A stretch of 64,000 nucleotides of DNA from Bacteroidales bacterium UBA1205 (GTDB lineage: Bacteria; Bacteroidota; Bacteroidia; Bacteroidales; WCHB1-69), in the NCBI GenBank assembly GCA_002309615.1, contig DBXT01000037.1:1-64000 (forward strand). The letters run 5' to 3'. Shown here in pieces: positions 1-9,193 of the stretch. The notes beneath the pieces were generated by a model. It saw nothing but the letters and a program-made list of their open reading frames with translations, was not told the DNA's origin and searched no databases. How positions within the stretch are numbered: the stretch's first letter is position 1; each line of letters starts with the position of its first letter. Both the position numbers and the translations under genes were made by a program.

Positions 1-144
1 AAGTTGTCTGACGAACGTTACAGCCGCAGGCTGTAAAAGGAGGAGTTTTGTGTTTTAGCGAAGTATTCCTCTTTTCCGATTTTTTTCTGCAGCGGTGATT
101 TTTCTTTCGCATCCTTTCTTTTCATGGCTGGAAAAGAAAGGATG
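1..144. repeat. Repeat module A, copy 1 (starts at or before window edge)
   Basis: This segment matches 961-1104 at exactly 960 bases distance with a single visible difference in the hairpin loop (CTGG here, CAGG there). It ends in a perfect 14-bp inverted repeat, CATCCTTTCTTTTC at 110-123 against GAAAAGAAAGGATG at 131-144, with a 7-base loop. No believable gene lies in it. The near identity of two copies in a non-coding stretch suggests recent duplication or gene conversion. The left edge may continue outside the window. Confidence 0.93.
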
Positions 145-240
145 AAAGAAAACGCTTGCTAAAAGAATGAGCATTTAATATTAAATAACTTTTTTTTCTT
201 TACTTTTGTCTTGTTACAAAAGTAACAAAAGAACAGGGCT
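145..240. repeat. Partial repeat unit 1: linker plus short core
   Basis: The linker AAAGAAAACGCTTG at 145-158 recurs identically at 579-592 and in degenerate form near 1105-1118. At about 193-240 lies a short core built round TTGTTACAAAAGTAACAAAA, which contains the inverted repeat TGTTAC/GTAACA. The same core recurs at about 805-838 and 1313-1358. This looks like a truncated copy of module B. Similar palindromic dispersed repeats are common in intergenic DNA of Bacteroidota. Confidence 0.8.
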
Positions 241-578
241 GCAATGAAAAAACTAAAAAATGACTCATAAAGCTAAAGTCAGTAAACTCGCACGCAATAC
301 CGGTTTTATAGGTATTACTATCACATCACGCCATTACGAAAGAATCCTATTTACTATTCAAACGCTCAGACAGTACAGACTTCTTAACGCTTTATTTCAT
401 CATTTTTTTTAACGCTTTTTCATTGAATGCCCGGGTGGTATGCTGTCGTTATTCCGTAAAATAATCAATATAGGACAATATATGCAAAACCCTTGTTTTC
501 TGCCACCATAGGTGGCTGTTTACTTGCTTCCCTCGTCGTGCAACGACAAACATCCTCTGACAGTTTTTTTTTGATTTT

Positions 579-911
579 AAAGAAAACGCTTGTCAAATTA
601 TGTATGCTTAAAAATGTAGTACGTTTAAGTACGGTTTAACCATTCTGAACTATTTTACCTATAGCAACTATGACAAGACAAAACAGGCTTTGCTTCGCTC
701 GCCTAGAAAACAAGGCTGTCGCCTTAGAAAACAAAGGATTCCACCGTTCCTTCCTGTAGGTAGGTGCCCTTTAGGGCGGAGAATTTAATTTAATTTAATT
801 TAATTTTGTCTAGTTACAAAAGTAACAAAAAAACAAGGCATTCAAGAATAGGATAGTAGATAAGAACACCTTTCTAAACGAATTACGCCGGCAGATACCG
901 CCTTCCGCATT
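579..911. repeat. Repeat module B, copy 1
   Basis: From 635 to 911 this closely matches 1162-1430, with small indels and substitutions. Shared blocks include a stretch reading TTTAACCATTCTGAAC, the hairpin AAGGCTGTCGCCTT near 710-725, the TTACAAAAGTAAC core, and an end at CTTCCGCATT. The order linker, module B, module A recurs along the array. No coding potential is evident. Confidence 0.88.
782..806. repeat. AATTT pentanucleotide tandem repeat
   Basis: Five consecutive AATTT units sit inside module B copy 1. The second copy of the module has no such run at the equivalent place, so the microsatellite expanded in, or was lost from, only one copy. It may be variable in length between strains. 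Confidence 0.9.
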
Positions 912-960
912 AGGAAAAAATCGAAGAAGAAAAGAGGAAGACTGCAGCGTGAAGAAACAC

Positions 961-1104
961 AAGTTGTCTGACGAACGTTACAGCCGCAGGCTGTAAAAGG
1001 AGGAGTTTTGTGTTTTAGCGAAGTATTCCTCTTTTCCGATTTTTTTCTGCAGCGGTGATTTTTCTTTCGCATCCTTTCTTTTCATGGCAGGAAAAGAAAG
1101 GATG
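961..1104. repeat. Repeat module A, copy 2
   Basis: Near-identical to 1-144. It ends with the same 14-bp stem (1070-1083 and 1091-1104, 7-base loop ATGGCAG). A long A+T-rich stem of this kind in non-coding DNA could form a transcript hairpin or act as the end of a small mobile repeat. No transposase or flanking target-site duplication was recognised. Confidence 0.93.
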
Positions 1105-1430
1105 TAAAAAAACACTTGTCATTAATTGAATATGTCTAAAAACGTGATAGGTTAAGTAAGATTTAACCATTCTGAACTATTTTACCTATAGCAACTATGA
1201 CAAGACAAAACAGGCTTTGCTTCGCTCGCCTAGAAAACAAGGCTGACGCCTTAGAAAACAACGGGTTCTCCGTTCCTTCCTGTGGCAGGTGCCCGCAGGG
1301 CGGAGGATTTGATTTTCTTTACTTTTGTCTTGTTACAAAAGTAACAAAAAAACAAGGCATTCAAGAATAGGATAGTAGATAAGAACACCTGTCTAAACGA
1401 ATTACGCCGGCAGGCACCGCCTTCCGCATT
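1105..1430. repeat. Repeat module B, copy 2
   Basis: Second near-full copy of module B (compare 579-911), including the degenerate linker, the hairpin AAGGCTGACGCCTT and the TTACAAAAGTAAC core. It ends about 70 bases before the 3' end of the MauE/DoxX gene. The remaining bases up to 1499 show nothing recognisable. Confidence 0.88.
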
Positions 1431-1499
1431 CGGTTTACATGCTAAAAAAATAACGTAAAACATTTGAGAACAACGAATTACGCAATTTTTCCATTTGTA

Positions 1500-2444
1500 T
1501 TATTCTTTTCCTTCCAAAAAACGAGTTATTTCGTTTTCACTAAAGGCGATATAGTCTATGGATTTGATTATTTTTCCATTGTCCGACAACAATATCACCG
1601 GTTGCTGTCCTTTGGTGATATTTAAAAAAGTATCTACGGTGAAAGTGGTATATTCCATGTCGGAGAGTTGCTGCTTATCGTAAAAACGAGTGATGGCACT
1701 ATCGTTGGACATTCTCCAGAATATCAATTTTATATGCTCCGTATTCCAATGTTCACGTTGTGCCATCAACTGCACCCTGCGTGCCGACTTGCGGCAATAG
1801 GAGCAGGCCGTGGAATACATGCATATAATTTGCCTGCCTTGGGAATAACTTTCCTGCTTTTGCTGAGCCGCCAACGCCTGATGATACAAATCTTCATCTA
1901 TTCTCACCTCACTACCGTAAATTGCGGTATAGATATAATCGGGCGGATTGAAAGCGAATGTCATTCCTAAAGACAATATTGCTAATATCAAGACCACTAT
2001 CCATGATTTTCTAAAATCTTTCACACCTTTGGGTGATAGTAATAATAACAGCACTATCAGTATGATATTTTTTATAATGGATTGTGTTCTATTCAATATT
2101 ATTTTATCACCAAAACAGTGACAATTGTTCATATCTACATCAAACAGCAGGGGCATGCTAACCAAATATATGGTGAAAGCTGTCAACAATAACAAAGCTC
2201 CGAAATACGCCCACCGGAATTTTAAACCGAAAATGAGCATGACACCCATGCAAAATTCACAGGCAATCAGGCAGCGAGTAAGCGTTTCGGTGAGGGCTAA
2301 ATTAAAAATGTTATGTTCGTAAACATACAAGTCAAATATATCTATAGACAAGTATTTCAGCACTGCCGATGCCACAAATACACCACCTATGAAAATACGA
2401 ATAATGTATGTAAATAACTTATTGTCTATAATCCGATTTTTCAT
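1500..2444 (-). CDS. MauE/DoxX-family membrane protein with C-terminal thioredoxin-like region
   Basis: A 314-residue protein. The first ~150 residues hold about four hydrophobic segments and the motif NCHCFGD, the paired-cysteine CxCFG signature of MauE/DoxX redox membrane proteins. One more membrane span follows (~150-168). After it comes a soluble region with a CSYC motif at about residue 215, placed as in thioredoxin-fold proteins, but the rest of the fold is too divergent to confirm. The architecture matches the BT_3928-type family of Bacteroidota, thought to pass electrons or disulfides across the membrane; the substrate is unknown. It seems to stand alone: the lipoprotein gene upstream ends in its own hairpin terminator. 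Confidence 0.75.
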   Translation of the reverse strand: MKNRIIDNKLFTYIIRIFIGGVFVASAVLKYLSIDIFDLYVYEHNIFNLALTETLTRCLIACEFCMGVMLIFGLKFRWAYFGALLLLTAFTIYLVSMPLLFDVDMNNCHCFGDKIILNRTQSIIKNIILIVLLLLLSPKGVKDFRKSWIVVLILAILSLGMTFAFNPPDYIYTAIYGSEVRIDEDLYHQALAAQQKQESYSQGRQIICMYSTACSYCRKSARRVQLMAQREHWNTEHIKLIFWRMSNDSAITRFYDKQQLSDMEYTTFTVDTFLNITKGQQPVILLSDNGKIIKSIDYIAFSENEITRFLEGKE

Positions 2445-2458
2445 ATTTTAAAATATAA

Positions 2459-2486
2459 AAAATGGGCAAAAAAGATTGCCCATTTT
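2459..2486 (-). terminator. Terminator of the small lipoprotein gene
   Basis: An 11-bp perfect stem (AAAATGGGCAA / TTGCCCATTTT) with a 6-base loop lies 23 bases after the lipoprotein stop codon, with a T-rich end on the minus strand. Confidence 0.85.
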
Positions 2487-2508
2487 GATTTCGGTTAACA
2501 CAAACTTA

Positions 2509-2718
2509 TTATTTGCATTCAACACCGGTTTTTAAACCACCGTCTTCGTCGGTAACGATAGTAGTGTAATCACTACATTTCATTTCACCGTCAATTTCTT
2601 GTTCGTATTCTTTAACGACTACACCTGCTGCATAAGTTTTGCATTTGCAATTTTTGTTGCAAGAGGTAAAAGCGGCGATTAATGCTATAGCTGCGCATGC
2701 TACTAAAACTTTTTTCAT
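2509..2718 (-). CDS. Small predicted lipoprotein
   Basis: A 69-residue protein with a clear lipoprotein signal: a KK-initiated hydrophobic stretch ending in a lipobox-like FTSC, giving a mature N-terminal cysteine near residue 20. The mature part begins CNKNCKCK and contains further cysteines, so it could carry disulfides or bind metal. No family recognised. It has its own -7 promoter element about 65 bases upstream and its own terminator, so it is a monocistronic unit. Small orphan lipoproteins of this type are common in Bacteroidota. Confidence 0.75.
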   Translation of the reverse strand: MKKVLVACAAIALIAAFTSCNKNCKCKTYAAGVVVKEYEQEIDGEMKCSDYTTIVTDEDGGLKTGVECK

Positions 2719-2782
2719 TTTTAATTTAAATTTAAAATCAACCTACTCTTTATCGGATTTTCGGTATACTCCATTTTTTTTG

Positions 2783-2790
2783 CAAAGGTA
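2783..2790 (-). promoter_or_regulatory. -7 promoter element of the small lipoprotein gene
   Basis: Reads TACCTTTG on the minus strand, matching the Bacteroidota -7 consensus TAnnTTTG, 65 bases before the start codon. Confidence 0.7.
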
Positions 2791-2826
2791 TAATTTTTTT
2801 TACAATTATCTTTAATTGTTTTTCAT

Positions 2827-5427
2827 TTATTTTTCACTATCGGGATACATTACAAATTGGTCATCAATAACATCAATAATAATTGTTTTTTGAGGATCAA
2901 ATTTGGAATCCAAAATCATTTTAGACAAATTATCCATAATATTTTTTTGTATCACCCTTTTAAGCGGACGGGCACCATAGTGCGGGTCGTAGCCCAAATT
3001 GGCCAGTTCATCCATGGCATAATCGGTTAATTTGATAGTGATATCTTGTTTGCGAAGCAATGCTTGCAAATGTTGTAATTGCATATCCACAATAGAACGA
3101 ATTTCACTCTTGGTTAATGGTTTGAACATCAAAATTTCGTCTATTCTGTTCAAAAATTCCGGTCTGATGGTTTTCTTCAACAAAGCCATCACTTCGTTTT
3201 GTGTTTTTTCTTGCAATTCTTCGGCCGACAAGGACATTTGATTATCATAATTTTCTTCTATGATATGCGATCCCAAATTAGAAGTCATAATAATGATGGT
3301 GTTTTTAAAATCCGCCACCCTTCCTTTATTATCGGTAAGTCTTCCGTCGTCCAACACCTGTAACAATATGTTAAACACATCGGGATGGGCTTTTTCTATT
3401 TCATCAAACAGCACTACGGAATAAGGTTTTCTTCTTACTTTTTCTGTCAATTGGCCGCCTTCTTCATAGCCCACATATCCCGGAGGGGCACCCACCAAAC
3501 GAGAAACGGTATGTGCTTCCTGATATTCACTCATATCTATTCTCACCATAGCATCTTCGGTATTGAACAAATATTCAGCTAAAGCCTTGGCTAATTCTGT
3601 TTTACCCACACCGGTAGTACCCATGAATATAAAAGAGCCTATAGGACGATGCTCATCTTGCAATCCCGCACGGCTACGGCGAATGGCATTGGCGATGGCG
3701 GATATTGCCTCTTCCTGACCGACTACCCTTTTGTGCAGCTCTTCTTCCAAATGCAATAGTTTTTCTTTTTCACTACGCATCATCTTGCTCACGGGTATGC
3801 CTGTCCAACGTGCCACCACTTCGGCTATGTCATCGGCATCCACCACTTCATCTATCATTGGCTTATCGCCCTGCAGTTCACGAAGTTTCTTGGTACTTTC
3901 TTCAATTTTCGATTCCGCTGCTTTGATTTTGCCATAACGCAATTCCGCCACTTTGCCGTAATCTCCGTCTCTTTCAGCTTGCGTGGCTTCAAAACGATAG
4001 TTTTCAATATCATTTTTCGATTGTTGAATTTCGTCCACCAAAGAACGTTCTTCTTTCCAGCGAGCGTACAAGGTATTTCTTTGCTCCGACAGCTCTTCTA
4101 TTTTCTCGGACAATTGAGCAATTTTTGATTGGTCAGATTCTCGTTTTATAGCCTCCCGCTCTATTTCCAACTGTCTGATTTTACGTTCAATATCATCCAA
4201 AGATTGTGGCACGGAATTAATTTCCAAACGCAATTTGGCTGCTGCTTCATCTATCAAATCTATAGCCTTATCAGGAAGATAACGTTCCGTAATATAACGT
4301 TTTGATAAAGTCACGGCCGCTATGATGGCTTCGTCTAAAATACGCACTTGATGGTGATTTTCATAACGTTCTTTCAAGCCTCTCAATATCGACACCGACG
4401 ATTCCACATCCGGTTCGTCCACATATACAACTTGGAAACGTCTTTCCAATGCTTTGTCTTTTTCAAAATATTTTTGATATTCGGAAGTGGTGGTTGCACC
4501 AATGGCCCGCAATTCTCCTCTGGCGAGAGCAGGTTTTAGAATATTGGCGGCATCCATAGCTCCCTCACCGCCGCCGGCACCGACCAAAGTATGAATTTCA
4601 TCTATGAAAAGTATAATTTCACCATTGGAAGCCACCACTTCTTTGATTACACTTTTCAAACGTTCTTCAAATTCCCCTTTGTATTTGGCACCTGCTACCA
4701 AAGCCCCCATATCCAAAGAGAACACCTGTTTGGTTTTTAGATTTTCGGGCACATCTCCTTGTACAATTCTGTGAGACAGACCTTCTGCTATAGCAGTTTT
4801 ACCCACACCGGGAGCTCCTATTAAGATAGGATTGTTTTTGGTACGACGGGATAATATTTGCAACACTCGCCTGATCTCTTCATCTCGACCGATTACGGGG
4901 TCTAACTTACCTTTTCGAGCCAAGTCGTTCAAGTTTTTTGCATATTTATTCAAAGCATTATAACTTTCTTCTACATGCGGAGAATCGGCTTTGCTTCCTT
5001 TTCGCATTTCCATAATGGCTTTTTTTAATTCTGTTTCTTGCAAACCTGCATCTTTCAATATTTGAGAACATTTTCCTTTGGAACGCACTACTGCTAATAA
5101 TAGATGGTCCAAAGATACATATTCATCGCCGTATTCCGCTAAAATTTTGTCTATACTTTGGAAAATGCCGGCCATGGTTTGGGAAAAATACACCCCGCTA
5201 CCACCTGAAACTTTCGGCAATGATTGATATTCTTTATCGACCACTTTTTTCAACAAATCGACATTGACTTCACATTTTTTGAACAAATACGGAATAACAG
5301 CTTCTTCGTTCAACATGGCTTTTACAAGATGCACATCTTCAATAAATTGGTTATTGTTAGATGTTGCCAATTCTTGTGCAGCCATGATAACTGATTGTGT
5401 TTTTATAGTAAACTTTTCTAAATTCAT
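2827..5427 (-). CDS. clpB: ATP-dependent disaggregase ClpB
   Basis: 866 residues, the usual ClpB length. Order: Clp N-terminal repeat domain (~1-145); first AAA+ module with Walker A GAPGVGKT near residue 205 and Walker B LFIDEIH; the long middle coiled-coil domain (~400-520) that separates ClpB from ClpA/ClpC; second AAA+ module with Walker A GTTGVGKT near 605 and Walker B FDEIEKA; C-terminal D2-small domain. ClpB works with DnaK/DnaJ/GrpE to pull apart aggregated proteins in the cytoplasm. The start is favoured by AAGGAGGA just upstream, an unusually good Shine-Dalgarno for this genome, which overlaps the end of the upstream gene. No CIRCE element was noticed. Confidence 0.97.
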   Translation of the reverse strand: MNLEKFTIKTQSVIMAAQELATSNNNQFIEDVHLVKAMLNEEAVIPYLFKKCEVNVDLLKKVVDKEYQSLPKVSGGSGVYFSQTMAGIFQSIDKILAEYGDEYVSLDHLLLAVVRSKGKCSQILKDAGLQETELKKAIMEMRKGSKADSPHVEESYNALNKYAKNLNDLARKGKLDPVIGRDEEIRRVLQILSRRTKNNPILIGAPGVGKTAIAEGLSHRIVQGDVPENLKTKQVFSLDMGALVAGAKYKGEFEERLKSVIKEVVASNGEIILFIDEIHTLVGAGGGEGAMDAANILKPALARGELRAIGATTTSEYQKYFEKDKALERRFQVVYVDEPDVESSVSILRGLKERYENHHQVRILDEAIIAAVTLSKRYITERYLPDKAIDLIDEAAAKLRLEINSVPQSLDDIERKIRQLEIEREAIKRESDQSKIAQLSEKIEELSEQRNTLYARWKEERSLVDEIQQSKNDIENYRFEATQAERDGDYGKVAELRYGKIKAAESKIEESTKKLRELQGDKPMIDEVVDADDIAEVVARWTGIPVSKMMRSEKEKLLHLEEELHKRVVGQEEAISAIANAIRRSRAGLQDEHRPIGSFIFMGTTGVGKTELAKALAEYLFNTEDAMVRIDMSEYQEAHTVSRLVGAPPGYVGYEEGGQLTEKVRRKPYSVVLFDEIEKAHPDVFNILLQVLDDGRLTDNKGRVADFKNTIIIMTSNLGSHIIEENYDNQMSLSAEELQEKTQNEVMALLKKTIRPEFLNRIDEILMFKPLTKSEIRSIVDMQLQHLQALLRKQDITIKLTDYAMDELANLGYDPHYGARPLKRVIQKNIMDNLSKMILDSKFDPQKTIIIDVIDDQFVMYPDSEK

Positions 5428-5428
5428 T

Positions 5429-5859
5429 TTAATCCTCCTTTTTTAAATAAATATATTTAGGATAGCTTCCTAAAACAAATAATGTAACTTGACAAAGCCA
5501 AATATCACGGTCAAAACCGTCAAGATTGGTTACATGATAGGTACCGCCTTCTGAAACAGAAGCTTTTACTCTCTCTAATTTGACATAACCAGAGCACTCT
5601 TTTTTCTCTTCATTTGATATTACGACTTCAACTTTTGTGGTTTTATCATCATTTGATAATATTGCACATAATTCATCAGCACCGGCTACCATCATAAGAT
5701 TGTGGTGACTCCACCGCCAATTCGGTAAATGAATATACCAGCATCCGTCATCTTCATGATCAAATTGAAGATGATATTCGTCTTTCTTTTTATTTTGTCT
5801 TTATCGGGAGTAAAACAAAATTTGATAAATTTTAATGATCCTATTATGAACTCTTTCAT
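5429..5859 (-). pseudogene. Frameshifted small protein gene upstream of clpB (possibly DUF6717-like)
   Basis: Two overlapping minus-strand frames read as parts of one protein. The upstream frame can start at 5859 (MKEFIIGSLKF...) and runs through an A-rich stretch near 5785-5800. The downstream frame is open from 5800, well before its first ATG at 5695, and encodes a W/G-rich conserved-looking segment (DDGCWYIHLPNWRW, then MVAGADELC) followed by a C-terminal LFVLGSYPKYIYL. Joining them needs a -1 shift in the A-rich run, where no classical slippery heptamer is seen. The joined product would be about 143 residues. The W.D/HLP.W ... VAGAD pattern resembles a small Bacteroidota family I recall as DUF6717; this is from memory. 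It may be a true pseudogene, an assembly indel, or two coupled ORFs (ATGA overlap at 5692-5695). Confidence 0.55.
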
Positions 5860-6250
5860 ATTACTTTTTTTTCTATTTATTAATACTATTTTATTGAGCC
5901 GTTTATACACATGCTCGGGTGTTATTTTCAAGCAAGGCCATCCTTTTACTATAACCTCAATGATTTATTATTAATCATCATTTTTTCAACTATCAAAACC
6001 CATTCCAAATCCAAATTCATGACATTATGTCCGTTTATGCAAATATTTAAACAGTTTTTACGACAAAATGTCAGCATTAAAAGTAATATCAATGTTCAAA
6101 TAAAGCAATAAAAGATGAACAGATATAAAAAAATGCTCAATATTGTGCATTGTATAGAATAATTATGTATCTTTGCAAAGTTCATTTGTATAGAACGATT
6201 TTTAAAAAGCAATTGATTGATAAAGATTTAGATAATTAATAGATTCACGA
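5860..6250. other. Intergenic region with divergent gene starts
   Basis: About 390 A+T-rich bases between the frameshifted gene (minus) and the first T9SS cargo gene (plus). The only recognised element is the promoter near 6168. Short ORFs here have no protein-like features. Confidence 0.6.
6168..6175 (+). promoter_or_regulatory. -7 promoter element of the BNR/sortilin-like T9SS protein
   Basis: TATCTTTG followed by CAAAG, 75 bases before the start codon at 6251; a TTG that could serve as the -33 element lies roughly 20 bases upstream. Confidence 0.7.
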
Positions 6251-9112
6251 ATGAAAACAATTAAGTACATTTTATTAGGTCTATCCTTATGTTTGGTAGT
6301 CACTAGCGGAGCACAAAATGCTAAAGGTAGAAAATCCGGTAACGGTTGGACTAACATTGGTCCGGCTAACATTTCCGGTCGTACACTCACTATTTGCGTT
6401 GACAAAGATAACACATCCAAGTTATACGCAGGAGCAGCAGGCAGCGGTTTATGGATATCTACCAATGGTGGTGCAACATGGTCTATTAACACTGCGTTTA
6501 GCGGTTCTGCCGCTGTATCGGCAATAGCACAAGATAATGCGGGCACATTGTACATAGGTACAGGAGATGGTTTAATCTCTTCAGGTTCCGGCTATGCCAC
6601 TCCGGGTGTGGAAGACAATTACAATAGTTTTGGTATCAAAGGTGACGGTGTTTACAAATCCACCGACGGCGGTGTCACATTTACACAATTGAGCAACACC
6701 ACCGATTGGGAAGCTGTAAATGCCATGGCATACGATGCCGATAACAATAAATTATATATAGCCACCTCTGAAGGCTTAAAAGTCACCACCGACGGTGGTA
6801 ACTCATTCACCGACATAGGCAGCACTGTAAAATGTACCGATGTCAGAGTAATGGGAGATATAGTTACTTACTGCACTTTTGCCGGAACGGCCGATGCATT
6901 TATTTCCACCGATGCCGGTAAAAATTTCACTTCAGTGTGCAGTAACACCAAACTTCCCAAAGACGCAGGAAGAATCAGCATGGCTATTGCTCCTTCTTGC
7001 CACGATGTAATATATGCATTGTTGGCTAACGGAAATAGTTCTTTCTATGGAGTATATCAATCCAAAGACAAAGGAAATACTTGGAGATTGATATGTCCTA
7101 TCGGAGGATTGATTGACCCTATAGGCGGTTCTTGGGGAATAGATTGCAACCAAATATTGGTCAGTGCTACCGACTCCGCTGCTATCTACGTAGGTGGTAG
7201 AGCTTTATATTACGGTACCGAATATAGCGAAAACAACTATTTCAACTGGAATAGTTTAGGTTCTGTTATTTACCTCTACGACATGGTAGCCGAAGGCGAA
7301 GACATTTATCTTTGCACTCAAAACGGAATACTTAAAAAATCGGGCAACACCGGTTTTGTTGCCAAGAACAATTATTTTGCCACTATGCAAGCCTATTCAT
7401 TAGCTGTTGCCAATGATGGTCGTTTTATGAGTGGCATCAAAAACGGCGGTATGGCCTATTTAGCCAATCCTCACAGCACCACCAAAAACGCCTCTGAAAT
7501 AAGTGTTCCTCAAGGCGATGGAGGCAATTGCATATTCTCCTTTATTAAACCGGAAGCAGTATTTTACACAGGCTACTACGGATATTGCTATCGTAGAGCC
7601 AGTATCAACAGTGATGCCCAAACACCGGTGGATTGGTATGGTAACAATGAAGAAGTTTCTACCATTATGGCAAAAAATGCATCCTATACCCGTTGGCATC
7701 CCGATGAAAACAACTTAACCAACAGATATACTTATGCAAGAGTAACCCCTATGGTAATGTGGGAATCTATTAACGACGTAAATAGTATAGACAGCGTATC
7801 GTTTATCATAGATAAAACTTATGTTACAGGTGACGAAATATGCGTAAAGAGTCAACGTAACAACTATCCTATACATTATAAATATGAAGGCACCGATACT
7901 TTACATAGAAATGAAGATACTATAACGGTTCAAGATATAGTTACTTCTCGCTTGTTTATAGGCGGTGGCGGTCATAAATATACTAAGAATTCCAATATAG
8001 CAGTCGGTGCACCTGTATATATGACCACTCAAGCACTGGATTTCTCCAACAAACCGGAATTTATATGTGTATTCCGTACCGGCGATTCCACCGAACAAGT
8101 AATGGACCTCAAAGTCAGCAATGACGGTAATGACTTATTTGTTCTTACTCACAAATACACCGGTAATGTTCAAAGTTATTCTATCTATAGAGTATCCGGC
8201 TTTGACACCTATCGTACTCCTGAACAAATAGATGTTTCTAAACACGTATATGATCCTGAAGCTGCATACACCACCTATAATGACCACAGAATGTTGGTTG
8301 ACGATACCTTAATATTTGAATTATCGGGAGCAGATATCCTTTCCATAGCTTTGGATCCTCAAGATAACAATACTTTGGTATATACAACTAACGGAGACGG
8401 TGTAGCTTACTATCGTGTTAATGCCATCACCAATGCTCTTACTGCCACTTTGAGCACTGTAATAGAAGAAATAAAAGAAGGTAGCGGCATTCCTGAAGAT
8501 GTTGCCATCTACACTTCCATAATAGAGATGTCCAATTCAGACATTGCTTATGTAGGAACGGAAGTAGGTGTATACAAAACAGAAAACTTCACTTCCGATA
8601 TGCCTACCTGGACATTGTACAACAATGGTATCAATGTAAAAATACCTGTATTTAAATTGTTCCAACAAACAAAATATTTCCCCAACAATCAATCCATCAC
8701 CTATTCTGCTGACGGCAATAGCGTTAAAATTGATTTTCAGGGAACTTCCAACTACGGTAGCATATATGCCGCTACATATGGTTTAGGTATTTTTATTGAC
8801 AGCACTTACTTCAACGGTATTCAAGAAAATCGTTATGCTGAAGACAAAGCCAATGTTAACAACATGACTATTTATCCTAACCCCACCAACAGCCATGCTA
8901 CTTTATCATTTGAGATGACAAATGACGAACAAGTAACATTGAACATATATGACATTACAGGCAGAATGATAAGCAATAAGAATTTGGGTTACTTGCCTTA
9001 CGGCACACACACCGAAAATATTGATTGCAACAATATGTCAAATGGCATATATTTTGTAAATATAAAAACAAACAATAACACCAAAACCATTAAATTGGTG
9101 ATTCAAAAATAA
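6251..9112 (+). CDS. Secreted T9SS cargo protein with BNR/sortilin-like repeats
   Basis: 953 residues. A Sec signal peptide ends near residue 22 (TSGAQ). Repeated motifs of the BNR/Asp-box and VPS10 type follow, such as NGGATWS, DGGVTFTQL, DGGNSFTD and DKGNTWRL, indicating a beta-propeller in the first ~300 residues. The C-terminal ~75 residues form a T9SS type A sorting domain: MTIYPNPTNSHATLSF, then YDITGRM and a final G.Y.V.I segment ending KLVIQK. The protein should be exported by Sec and then carried across the outer membrane by T9SS. The substrate or binding partner is unknown; Asp-box propellers are found in sialidases but also in many non-catalytic adhesins, and no sialidase catalytic residues were identified. 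A terminator follows directly. Confidence 0.85.
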   Translation: MKTIKYILLGLSLCLVVTSGAQNAKGRKSGNGWTNIGPANISGRTLTICVDKDNTSKLYAGAAGSGLWISTNGGATWSINTAFSGSAAVSAIAQDNAGTLYIGTGDGLISSGSGYATPGVEDNYNSFGIKGDGVYKSTDGGVTFTQLSNTTDWEAVNAMAYDADNNKLYIATSEGLKVTTDGGNSFTDIGSTVKCTDVRVMGDIVTYCTFAGTADAFISTDAGKNFTSVCSNTKLPKDAGRISMAIAPSCHDVIYALLANGNSSFYGVYQSKDKGNTWRLICPIGGLIDPIGGSWGIDCNQILVSATDSAAIYVGGRALYYGTEYSENNYFNWNSLGSVIYLYDMVAEGEDIYLCTQNGILKKSGNTGFVAKNNYFATMQAYSLAVANDGRFMSGIKNGGMAYLANPHSTTKNASEISVPQGDGGNCIFSFIKPEAVFYTGYYGYCYRRASINSDAQTPVDWYGNNEEVSTIMAKNASYTRWHPDENNLTNRYTYARVTPMVMWESINDVNSIDSVSFIIDKTYVTGDEICVKSQRNNYPIHYKYEGTDTLHRNEDTITVQDIVTSRLFIGGGGHKYTKNSNIAVGAPVYMTTQALDFSNKPEFICVFRTGDSTEQVMDLKVSNDGNDLFVLTHKYTGNVQSYSIYRVSGFDTYRTPEQIDVSKHVYDPEAAYTTYNDHRMLVDDTLIFELSGADILSIALDPQDNNTLVYTTNGDGVAYYRVNAITNALTATLSTVIEEIKEGSGIPEDVAIYTSIIEMSNSDIAYVGTEVGVYKTENFTSDMPTWTLYNNGINVKIPVFKLFQQTKYFPNNQSITYSADGNSVKIDFQGTSNYGSIYAATYGLGIFIDSTYFNGIQENRYAEDKANVNNMTIYPNPTNSHATLSFEMTNDEQVTLNIYDITGRMISNKNLGYLPYGTHTENIDCNNMSNGIYFVNIKTNNNTKTIKLVIQK

Positions 9113-9125
9113 AATAGTCCAATAA

Positions 9126-9157
9126 AAAAAAGATTGGTACTATTACCAATCTTTTTT
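9126..9157 (+). terminator. Terminator after the BNR/sortilin-like gene
   Basis: GATTGGTA/TACCAATC stem flanked by an A-run and a T-run, 13 bases after the stop codon. It separates the gene from the protease gene downstream, although that gene has no obvious separate promoter. Confidence 0.88.
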
Positions 9158-9193
9158 AGTTTAAATTCAACAAAAAAATTAGAAAGGATACAG

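Noticed and set aside
842..1072. Minus-strand open frame across the repeat array (also 1251-1463)
   Set aside because: It spans repeat modules and hairpins, has no protein-like composition, and differs between repeat copies.
1..1440. CRISPR array
   Set aside because: The repeats are hundreds of bases long, few and imperfect; there are no short regular repeats with spacers and no cas genes.
5729..6111. Plus-strand open frames opposite the frameshifted gene and in the adjacent intergenic region
   Set aside because: Antisense shadows of the minus-strand gene with A+T-rich low-complexity translation and no initiation signal.
5860..6250. tRNA or other structural RNA in the larger intergenic regions (also 18818-19141, 29248-29681, 35198-35600, 52673-53014)
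   Set aside because: No cloverleaf, T-loop consensus or recognisable riboswitch core was found by reading both strands; a covariance-model scan would be decisive.
9134..9193. N-terminal extension of the C10 protease from a TTG at 9134
   Set aside because: The codon lies inside the upstream terminator hairpin; a standard signal peptide starts at 9194.
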